A DNA stretch of 64,000 bases. Source: Aphidius gifuensis. Its lineage: Eukaryota; Arthropoda; Insecta; Hymenoptera; Braconidae. Where the stretch lies: contig NC_057789.1 of NCBI RefSeq assembly GCF_014905175.1, positions 23,742,555 to 23,806,554 on the forward strand, read 5' to 3'. Numbering within the stretch: position 1 is the first letter of the stretch; every line of letters begins with the position of its first letter. A program made the position numbers and the translations under genes. The notes under the pieces were generated by a model that worked only from the letters and a program-made list of their open reading frames with translations, was not told the origin of the DNA and ran no database searches. Shown here piece after piece: positions 38,401 through 48,408 of this stretch.

Positions 38401-38729
38401 GTTAATTTTCAATTGTCGGTCAACTCGGATGTGACGTGTCGTTTTTAATCACCCGGCTTGATATATTTTTATATTCTTTTTAATATTACATTTAAAATAA
38501 ATAATACAAATTTTTAATATTTAAAAAATTAAAATGACTTTATTGTGTTTATTGAGATTACGAATCGAATTATTTTTAATATTTATACAAGACCAATAAT
38601 TTTGCCAGTTTGTGATGTGGCACAGCTACGTCACAAATACAAAATTTTTCAATGAATTTACATACGCACATTCATGTATGGTAGCCGGACTCGGAGTAAC
38701 ACTAGATTTATATTTTATTTTACAAGTAA

Positions 38730-38749
38730 CCACCACATTAATGTGGTGG
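38730..38749. promoter_or_regulatory. 20-bp perfect palindrome upstream of copy N
   Basis: The sequence is identical to the palindrome at 34807..34826 and sits in the same block about 420 bp from the noncoding exon of N. Confidence 0.45.
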
Positions 38750-39446
38750 TGGAAATCATGGAAATATGTGTAGAAGCATTTTCACTCGTTTCGACTACCT
38801 TCTTTTATCTGTGTATTTTTGGCATACAATAGAAAAAAATAAACAAAATAAAGAATTATCATATTTCAATGAACACACCCAATACATCATAAATAAACAT
38901 TAAAATATTTTAAAATCATAATAACAAATAGAAACTAATCTTTATAAATTAAAAACCTTCCAATTATTTTGGAGAAAGAAATTTAATTTCATTTTACAAT
39001 TTTACTAATTAAAGATACTTTATATAATAAAAAAAAGATTTTTTATAAGAAAAAGATAATAACCATAATACCGTGTACAAATGAAGCTGAGGTCAAACTG
39101 AATTTCCATATATAGAAATATTGAATACGTGGCATAAATCATTTATAAACGAAAAGAAAAAATGTTTATCTATTGTCCGAGCTGGGTTTTTTTTTTATTT
39201 TAACGACAACTTTATGTCAAGTAGAATGATATTTTATAGAGTAAAATTAAAAAATAATATTTCAATACGTTTAAATATTTTGACATGTCAAGACGTGCCT
39301 TTTTATTTTATTAAGTGCACTATGTCGCTGACTTTTTATTATTTTTTCTTTATTCACTTTTTCGATTGTCAAGAGTTTATTTAATTGTTGCTTTTAATCA
39401 GAGACAATCTAACGAATTTACAAAACTCAAAGATAATCAATATTAT

Positions 39447-39497
39447 AATTATATCAACGGTAAATTTCGTCGTGTTGGGCAACATTTAGATAGATGA
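39447..39497 (+). other. Conserved short open end NYINGKFRRVGQHLDR
   Basis: The third aligned copy. Here the frame is open further upstream (VAFNQRQSNEFTKLKDNQYY), because the stretch that looks like an intron in the 18-kb and 43-kb copies is absent. There is no convincing ATG in this frame. Confidence 0.25.
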
Positions 39498-39773
39498 AAT
39501 GTCCGAAAACATCGATTATATTCATTTAATAATTTTTTTTTTTTATTCCTCAAATGAAAACTATAAAAAATAATAATAATATATCGTTTTAAATTCGCGA
39601 TTAAACTTCAGATTTATCAAAACATAAATTATTAAAAAAGTCTCCAGGTCTAAATATCAAAGACATTATTTTTTTTTCTTGTTTTTGGGATTAGATTAAA
39701 AAAAATAATAAATTATAAAAAATGATTTTAAAAAGAATAAAACAATCTGGTTTTAGTAATGCAGTTTTACTGA

Positions 39774-40038
39774 CTTACTTGATCTTTTATGGTTCTTCCT
39801 TGAAACCTTAAAATACAAAACTGCAACAAAGTTTTATTCGTTGATGTTTAAACTGTGTCACAGATATTACATGTTCGTTTTTCCAATTGTCGGTCAAATT
39901 AATTAACGTTAAATTAAAAATAGACGACAAAAATAAAATGACAATCACCATAAAACAAAAAAATTTGATGACCTGCAGCAGGGGTTATATTTTCTATATA
40001 CATGAAATACATAATAGTTCTCAAGGGATGCTGGCACC
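39774..40038 (-). promoter_or_regulatory. Orphan promoter and 5' exon without a gene
   Basis: All elements of a class-two promoter are here: the noncoding exon end with donor GTAAGT (exon end 39779), a CTGTGACACAG stretch near 39850..39860, and a degraded 19-bp motif, ctcaagggatgctggcacc, at 40020..40038. No exon 2 follows on the minus strand; instead the block upstream of N begins. The gene body was probably lost in a rearrangement. Confidence 0.55.
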
Positions 40039-40440
40039 AATGAGTAAATCTCTCTTTTTTTTTTCCTCTCTTTTTAAAGTAAATCAAAAAAAAATAATCC
40101 AGTGGTTTGAAAGTTTAAAATTTACAAGTTCAATGGAAAAAGAAACAAAAAAAACGACTTTGAATTGTTTATTTTTTATGAATACCAATTGAAAAATTAT
40201 GATAAATTATAAACTAAACAAAAACACAATAGTCCCTTAAATTCGCAAAGAAAAATTTTAGAATATTCCAAGAACCTCATAAATTAATTGAATTTAAAAA
40301 TCATAAATTTTTTTTTTTTTTTATCTCAATACTTAACTAACAATATTTTTAAGTAATAACTTAATAAGAAAAAAATACATCAATGTAAAAATATATATGT
40401 AAAATGAAGTATTGCTTTTTTTTTTTTTTGATGAAAAATA
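40039..40440. other. AT-rich intergenic stretch
   Basis: No gene is seen. It resembles the stretches before copies H, L and R (around 22.0, 31.9 and 50.95 kb), and a piece recurs at 53.04 to 53.22 kb. Confidence 0.6.
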
Positions 40441-40441
40441 A

Positions 40442-42539
40442 TTAATCGTCAATATCATGAACAGAATGTAGTAGAGTGTACAACCTTTTGAGGAATAGAT
40501 GAATGCATGATATTTCTGCACAAGGAACAGTAATGTATTGATGTAACAAGTCATTCATTCTATTCAAATTATCCTTAACTGTCAAAAATTCTTTAGGATC
40601 TCTCTGGTCGATGATATCTTTCCACTTTTTGAATTCGAGAGTCATACGTTTTAACTCTCTCTTGATCCCTATCGGTATTTTCATACTCTTGAAAAAAAAA
40701 AGGATAAAAACAGTTATAAATATTTGTATTTTTCAATAGTTACAAATAGCTTTGAGGTTTGAAGTATTTAACAATAATTAAAATACCTGAGAAGATGGAA
40801 GATTGCTCATAGTCGGCCAATTTTCAACACATGCTATACATTCACATGATACAGGAACACCAAAAAGTTTTTCTAATTTTGTATATCGGTCAGTTTTAGA
40901 TAATGTATGGTAAGTAACAAAACGATTCGAGACAATCTGAAATAAAATTTATAATTAATATCAAAATCGAAAAAGATAGAAATACAAGTATAATTATTTA
41001 AAGACATTAATAAGTACCGGTTCTCCTTGCTTGAGTGGTTTACAAGCATAATATCCAACATTTGAACCGACATGAGTCCAATCGACATTAGGATCACAGC
41101 TTGGTTTTAATATCTTCCAGAATGGTAATATAACTTTTGACCATTGAACATCATCGTCAACGGAGAACTGATAAATTTTGTTTAAAATTCAATAATTATT
41201 ATAAACCCAAAAATAATTAACAATTATTATTAAATTAATTATATATACATACCAATTGACCATGACGAAAATCGATTAGTAAATAACGCAATAATAATTC
41301 TCCCAAAATTAATATTTTTTCATTTTTATTTTCAATCAATTCTTTCATCGTCATTTTTTTACCTAATAAATCTGTTTTGTGACCAAAAACTGCAACAATC
41401 AGTACCACAAAGACTGCAAAGTCATAAGTACACTCATTTGGTGTTGCATTAAAATAACCAATGTTAAAAAAATTATCGATAGTATTAACATTAAGAATTC
41501 CATTGGTAAATATTAATTCTTTATTTTTCATCGGGTCAATATTGTCAATTTTTTTTTTCAACTCAATTAGCCCACCCGCCAAATTCAATGTCTTTAAAAA
41601 TAATTTTACTGTTGAAAAATGAATTGATGTGAGTTTGTCAAACTTTGAAAGTTGTTCTGATAGTAAACATTCAATATTGTGATAACTATTCCATGCTTTT
41701 TTTTTACATATATCGGAGCAATATATGATAGCTGAACAATTATCACATGGTATACCAGCCCAAGTTTGGCGACAACAATGCCAACAATGAGTAAAACGTA
41801 AATCATCAGCAGGAGTTGCTGCAAATGGCTCAGAAATGTAAATAAATTCACCAGATTTAATGTCTCTTGTTGCAACAATATGTTGATTATTTTCGTTAGT
41901 TTGTTTTAATTCAATTGCATCAGATGCATCAACTATTATTGCATTATCATTTTTTATTTCTGGTATATATTTAAGAATTTCACGTGGTTCTTTAAATTCA
42001 TTGATCATCTTTGGATACTCTTTGATGATGTCGTATTTTGGATTGTTCATTTTTAAATCAGGAAGCCACTGTATTGCATTAGCCATTGAAATACCTGGTT
42101 CAAGTCCTGAGCTTGATTTCAAGGCTTTAAAACACAATGATTGACGTAAAAATAATTTTGTTTTTAATTTATCTGGATAGCCTGCTCTTAATGAACGTTC
42201 AATGTCAAGAAGACAATCTCCATAGAGTCTTGCTCTGAACAATACAGCTGAACGATTTGCATAAGCCAATGACAATTCACTGGATCCAAGTGGTGCAAAA
42301 GCAATACTCTTGGTGTATGCTTCAATTGATTTGCGTAAACAATCTTTATTTTTTGTAGAAGTGTATTCTTTGTTACCAATTTCCCTCCAGATCATTGATC
42401 GACCAACTGTTTTATTAATTTTATCACGATTCACGTCAATATATCGAGCTCTAAAATCCCATGCCACTTCAAATTTATCTTTAAATGTTGTCATTTGTGA
42501 ATATTGTCGTTGAACATTTTCTTCATCATCAGAATCCAT
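40442..42539 (-). CDS. SMYD4-like TPR-SET-MYND protein, copy O (intact)
   Basis: Exons: 42539..41253, 41167..41018, 40936..40787 and 40687..40442, phase 0, 610 residues. It starts MDSDDEENVQRQYSQMTTF, like copy G. No upstream in-frame ATG exists here, which supports the same start in all copies. The MYND finger is complete (HCWHCC, CDNC, YCSDIC, HNIEC). The SET core is KPSCDPN. The post-SET segment is CECIACVENWP. Exon 5 starts SMKIPIGIKRELKRMTLEF. Confidence 0.88.
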
Positions 42540-42742
42540 GACTGCAACAAACAGTTAATATTATATTTTGTTTTTATAAATGAAATATAACAATATTGAA
42601 GCAAAATTTAATTATCATTGTTTTTTAATTGTACAAAATTAATTTATTTTTTATTGCTATCATGTCAATAATATATGGAAACAATATTGATGATTTATTG
42701 GAATAACAAATGATAAAATGAATAACATGGATGAAAAACTTA

Positions 42743-42835
42743 CTTGATCTTTGATGGTTTTTTCTTGAAAAATTAAAATAAAAAAATTGCAACAAAGTTT
42801 TATTTATTGATTTTCAAACAGTGTCACTGAAATCA
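42743..42835 (-). promoter_or_regulatory. 5' noncoding exon and initiator-like site of copy O
   Basis: The noncoding exon ends at 42744 before GTAAGT. TTTCAGTGACAC lies near 42833..42821 on the minus strand, with a TCAGT initiator. Confidence 0.45.
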
Positions 42836-43214
42836 CTTCTTAATTTTTAAATGTCGATCAATTTATTTAACGTTAAATCGAAAATAGATGTGACGTGTTG
42901 TTTCTAAGCACCCTGCTTGATATATTTTAATATCTCTTTTAATATTTAATTTAAAATAAATAATAGAAATTTTCAATATTTAAAAAATTAAAATGATATT
43001 ATACGCTTATTGAGATTACGAATCGAATTATTTTCATTAATTAATCATTATACGAAATCAATAATTATCAGCTTGTAATGTGGCAAAGCCACGTCACTAA
43101 TACAAAATTTATGGGAGAATTTGCGCACGAAAATTTATGTATGATATTTTACATATACAAGTAACCACATTAATGAATAATGATGTCCCATGACCAGTTA
43201 ATGTGGTGGAAATC

Positions 43215-43298
43215 ATGGAAATATGCGTCGAAGCATTTTCACTCGTTACGACTACCTTCTTTTTCTGTGTATTTTTGGCATACAATAGAAAAAAATAA
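43215..43298 (+). other. Conserved 27-residue open frame (MEICVEAFS type)
   Basis: Open from MEICVEAFSLVTTTF to AYNRKK and a stop, as at 24380. Three of the five copies of this block keep the frame. Confidence 0.25.
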
Positions 43299-43762
43299 AC
43301 AAAATAATAAATTTTCATATTTCAATGAACACACCCAATACATAATAAATAAACATAAAATCATTTAGCACTATAATAAACACTAAAATATTTCAAAATC
43401 ATAATAACAAATAGAAATTAATATTTATAAATTAAAAATCCATTATGGCTTTCAAATTTAAATTATTTTTTTTTAAATTTACAATCCAACTTACATTTCT
43501 TTATCAAAACATTCAACTATCCATTTCTTAGAAATTATTTTAAAAGGATATAGGTATATTAGCTGACTATGTCACCGACTTTCAATTATTTTTTTTTTTA
43601 TTTATATTATTTTTTTATTGTCAAGAGTTGATTTGATTGTTGTTTTTAATAAGAGACAGTCTAACGAATTTCCAAAACTCAAAGATAATCAATATTTTCA
43701 TGATGTCCAAGCTACTACTGGTATATTTAATTGAAATGATTTTTTAAATATTTTATTTTCAT

Positions 43763-43813
43763 AATTATACCAATGGTAAATTTCGTCGTGTTTGGCAACA
43801 TTTAGATAGATGA
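43763..43813 (+). other. Conserved short open end NYTNGKFRRVWQHLDR
   Basis: The fourth aligned copy. Upstream another open piece reads EFPKLKDNQYFHDVQATT before a GTATAT that corresponds to the GTATGT of the 18-kb copy. Confidence 0.25.
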
Positions 43814-44245
43814 AATGTCGAAAAATATCATTTATATTCATTTTATGGTTTTATTTATGCAGTTTTAAATACCTGAAAAAAAAAACAAAAACAAAAAGAA
43901 GATAACTTTTAATTATTTATTTTTTATGAATACCAATTGAAAATTCTTGAATTATAAACTAAATAAAAAAACCAAAGATTCCTTAAATTGGATAAAAAAA
44001 AAATTTCAGAATAATCTAAAAACCTCATGAATTAATCGAATTTAAAAATCAATTATAACAGTTACAATATTTTAAATAATCTAAATTAGCCAAGTCAATG
44101 ATGAATTTTTTTTTTGTTTTCACCGAATAATGTTTTCAATTGTTTATTTTTTTCGCTATAAATGTATTAAAAATAAGCATTGATGTAAGAAACTATATGA
44201 ATTGAAAATGTTGCTTCGTTTTTTTTTTTTTTTTATGAAAAATAA

Positions 44246-46327
44246 TTAGTCGTAAATATCATGAACACAATGTAGTCGACGGTACAAGACTTTGAGTATT
44301 ATATACAATTGTGATATTTCTTTACAAGGAACAGTGATGTATTGATGAATCATGTCATTCATGCTATTTAAATCATTTTTCATTGTTAATAATTTTTTTA
44401 GATCTTCCTGGTTGATTATCTTCTGCCACTCTTCGAATTTTACGTTCATGCTATTCAATTCTCTATTGATTCTTGTCGGTAATGTAATTGCAAGACTCTT
44501 AAAAAAGAAAAAAAAAAGAATAAAAATAGTTTTAAATTCCAATAGCTTCAAGAATTCAAAGATTTAAACAAACAATAAAACAAATACCTGGTAGGATGGA
44601 AGATGTTCCATAGTTGGCCAATTTTCAACACATGCTTTACATTTACATGGTCCCAATCGTGCACACCGTTCAATTTTTGGAGTCGTATGATATGAATCAG
44701 TAGCACTCAAAAGTAGCTGAAATTAATTAATAATTATCAAAATCGAAAAAAAAAAAAAATACGAGTATAATTATGTAGAGACTTCAATAAGTACCGGTTC
44801 TCCTTGCTTGATTGGTTTACAAGCATAATATCCAACATTTGAACCAACATAAGTCCAGTAGACATTGGGATCACAGCTTGGTTTTATTATCTTCGAAAAT
44901 GATAGCATGGTATTTGATAACACAACAACACTACTACCAGGTTTTTGTTTCGACATCTAATAAATTTCGTTTAAAAATATAATTATTATTATGAATACAA
45001 ATATAATCAACAATTATTAATGAATTCTTTGTATACGGACCACTTCACCGCTGCGATACACAATCATCATATAACGCAATATTAATTCTCCTAAAATTAA
45101 TATTTTTTCATTTTTATTTTCAACCAAATATTTAGCTGTCATTTTTTTACCTAATATATCTGTTTTTTGACAAAGGGTTGAAACAGTCAATACCACAACA
45201 AATGCTATTTCAAAACTACAAATATCTGATGTTGGTTTGAAAAAATCTAAAAGATGAAAATTAGCAATCGTATTAACATCAAGAATACCATTAGTCAATA
45301 TCGATCCTTGATTTTTCATCAAGTCAATATCGTCAATTTTTTTTTTTAATTCAAGCAAACCACCAGCTAAGTTTAGTGTTTTAAAAAAAAGTTTTAATGG
45401 CAGAATATACGCTGTAGTTAATGAATCTGGTTCTAAAAGTGATCCTAGTACCAAACATTCAATATTATGATAACTATCCCATGCTTTTTTTTTACATGTG
45501 TCACTGCAATATATGATAGTAGGACAATTATCACATGGTATACCAGCCCAAGTTTGGCGACAACAATGCCAACAATTAGTAAACCGTATTTCACCACCAG
45601 GAGTTGCTGCGAATGGCTCAGAAATGTAAATAAATTCACCAGATTTAATGTCTCTTGTTGCAACAACATGTTGATTATTTTTCTTATTTTTTTTTAATTC
45701 AATTGCATCAGATGCACCAACTATTATTGCATTATCATTTTTTATTTCTGGTATTAATTTAATAATTTTACGTGGTTCTTTAAGATCATTGATCATCTTT
45801 GGATACTCTTTGATGATGTCGTATTTTGGATTGTTCATCTTTAAATCAGGAAGCCATTGCATTGCATTAGCCATTGAAATACTTGGTTCAAGTTCTGAGT
45901 TTGGTTTCAATGCTCTGAAACACAATGATTGGCGTAAAAATAATTTTGTTTTTAATTTATCTGGATAGCCTGCCTTCAACGAACGTTCAATGTCAAGAAG
46001 ACAATCTTTATAGAGTCTTGCTTTGAACAATACAGCTGAACGATTTGCATAAGCCAATGACAACTCACTGGATCCAACTGGTGCAAAAGCAATACTCTTG
46101 GTGTATGCCTCAATTGATTTGCGTAAATAATTTTCTTTTTTTGCAGCAGTAAATTCTTTGTTTCCAACTTTTTTCCAGAGTATTGAGTGACCAACTGTTT
46201 TTTTAGTTTCACCAGTATTCATGTCATTATATTGAGCTGTGTTATCCCATACCGCTTTAAATTTATCTCTAAATGTTGTCTTTTGTGCATATTGACATCG
46301 AGCATTTTTTATAGCATCAGAATCCAT
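44246..46327 (-). CDS. SMYD4-like TPR-SET-MYND protein, copy P (intact, weak donor)
   Basis: Exons: 46327..45041, 44956..44795, 44716..44588 and 44497..44246, phase 0, 609 residues. Class two: exon 3 is 162 nt and starts MSKQKPGSSVVVLSNTMLSF, and exon 4 is 129 nt with CKCKACVENWP. The MYND finger is complete (CWHC, CDNC, YCSDTC, HNIEC). The SET core is IIKPSCDPN followed by VYWTYVGSN. The exon 2 donor is GTCCGT instead of the GTACGT of H and R, which may lower splicing efficiency. The last exon ends in HCVHDIYD. Confidence 0.85.
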
Positions 46328-46527
46328 ACTTGCAACAGAAAGTTTATACAATTTATTTTCTTATTTAGGTGTAAATAAATAATGATAATAACTAATCAAA
46401 ATTAAATTATCATTATTACATAATAATAGAAAATGAGGTTATTTTTGATTGTTGTTATGTCAACAATTATAAACAGTATTGATATAATAATTGTTAAAAA
46501 AAAACAAGAACATGGATAAAAAACTTA

Positions 46528-46822
46528 CTTGATCTTTGATGGTTTTTCCTTTAAAAATTAAAATAAAAAACTGCAACAAAGTTTTATTTATTGATGTTTA
46601 AACTGTGTCACTGAAATCACATGTTAATTCTTCAATTGTCGGTCAACTTAATTAATGTTAAATTAAAAATAGATGATAAAAATAAAATGACAGTCACAAT
46701 AGAATTAAAAAATTGACATAACCTGCAGGGGTTTTGTTTATCATGCTCTATATACATGAAATACATTGAAAATTGAAATACATCATCATAGTTCTCAACA
46801 GTTCTCAAGCGATGCTGACGCC
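46528..46822 (-). promoter_or_regulatory. 5' noncoding exon and promoter region of copy P
   Basis: The noncoding exon ends at 46529 before GTAAGT. TTTCAGTGACACAG is near 46617..46603. The 19-bp motif variant ctcaagcgatgctgacgcc is at 46804..46822. Confidence 0.45.
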
Positions 46823-47097
46823 AATATTTTTAATTATTTATTTTTTATGAATACTAATTGAAAATTTTTCATAAATTATAAACTAAAGAATAACACAAAA
46901 ATCACTTAAATTTGCAAATAAAAATTTTAGAATATTCCAAGAACCTCATAAATTAATTGAATTTAAAAATCATAAAAGTTTTTTTTTTTTTACCTAAATT
47001 CTTAACTAATAATATTTTTAATAAGAAAAAAATACATCAATGTAAAAATATGGAATAAAAATGGAACGTTGCTTTTTTTTTGTGATTAAATAAATAA

Positions 47098-47727
47098 TTA
47101 CTCGTCAATATCATGAACAGAATGTAGTCGGGTGTACAACTTTTCAAGAAGTAAATACACTACTGATATTTCTTTGCAGGGAACAGTGACGTATTGATGT
47201 AACAAGTCATTCATTCTATTCAAATTATTCTTAATTGTTAGGAATTTTTTAGGATCTCTCTGGTTGATGATCACTTTCCACTCTCCAAGTTCAAGCGTCA
47301 TATATTTTAACTCTGTCTCGATACATGTTGGCATACTCTTTAAAAAAAAAAAAATAAAAATAGTTATTTGTAGTTTTTAATAGTTATAAATAGCTTTAAA
47401 ATTTAAAGTATTTAATAATTGATAGAATACCTCAGAAGGACAGTACAATGGAAGATCTTCTAGAACCGGCCAATTTTCAACACACGCTCTACATTCACAT
47501 GATACAGGAACACCATATAATGCTTTGAATCTAATATATCGGTCGGTTTTAGATGTTTCGTGGTAGTTAACACAACGTCTCGAGAAAATCTGAAAATAAA
47601 TTTATAATTATTATTTATCATTAATATCTAAAAAAAAATACAAGTATAATATGTAGAGTCATTAATAAGTACCGGTTCTCCTTGCTTGATTGGTTTGGTA
47701 GTATAATATCCAACATTTGAACCAACA
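47098..47727 (-). pseudogene. SMYD4-like fragment, copy Q (part of exon 3, exons 4 and 5)
   Basis: Exon 5 (from about 47337 to the stop at 47098) and exon 4 (about 47590..47432) are open and nearly identical to those of copy M. Exon 3 is cut near 47727, where the sequence jumps into the intergenic block type seen at 35.48 kb and 39.54 kb. There is no exon 2. This is a fragment left by duplication of the L-to-M boundary. Confidence 0.88.
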
Positions 47728-48405
47728 TTTTTTTTATTCCTCAAATGAAAACTATATAAAAAAAAAAAAAATAATATATCGTTCTAAATTCGCGATTAAA
47801 CTTTAGATTTATCGTAATATAAATTATTAAAAAAGTGTCCAGGTCCGTAGCAATTTTTGCAAATTAAAAATTCACACAAATTCCGATTTTATTTTTTAAT
47901 ATCAAAGACATTATTTTTTGTTCTTGTTTTTGGGATTAGATTAAAAAAAAATAATAAATGATAAAAAATTGCTCTAGAAAGAAAAAAAAACTGGTTTTAT
48001 TTATACAATCATGAATAATGGATAGAGAAACAAAAAGTAAAAGACAACTTTCAATTATTTATTTTTCATGAATACCAATTGAAAAATCATAAATTATAAA
48101 GTAAATTAAAGACACAATTAATCAATTAAATTTAAACAAAAAAAATCTTTGAATATTCCAAAAACCTCATGAATTGATTGAATTTAAAAATCAACCGAAA
48201 AAGTTATAAATATTTTAAAAAATCTATATTAGACAAGTCAAATGATGAAATTTTTTTTTGTTCTTACTTTGGAACTTAACTAATAATGTTTTCAATTGTT
48301 TGTGCTATCAATGTATTAAAAATAAACATTGATGTAAGAAAATATATAAATTGAAAATGTTGCTTTGTTTTTTTTTTTTATGAAAAATAATTAAAGTATA
48401 AAAAT
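47728..48405. other. AT-rich intergenic stretch of copied blocks
   Basis: The left part matches the intergenic block at 35.48 to 35.75 kb and the right part matches the 3' flank of copies H and R. No gene is seen. Confidence 0.6.
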
Positions 48406-48408
48406 AAT

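Larger units (their letters stand above)
38401..39770. repeat. Duplicated intergenic block upstream of copy N
   Basis: Shares its parts with the blocks upstream of G, M and O. It includes the 20-bp palindrome at 38730..38749, the small frame at 38758..38832 (frameshifted as in M) and the short open end at 39447..39497. Confidence 0.65.
42840..44240. repeat. Duplicated intergenic block upstream of copy O
   Basis: Related to the blocks upstream of G, M and N. The palindrome is split here by about 28 bp (arms near 43166 and 43200). It contains the small frame at 43215 and the short open end at 43763. No standard gene is present. Confidence 0.65.

Noticed and set aside
45445..45697. Short frames overlapping MYND regions on both strands in many copies
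   Set aside because: They are out-of-frame shadows of the conserved MYND exon, without their own start context or splice sites.
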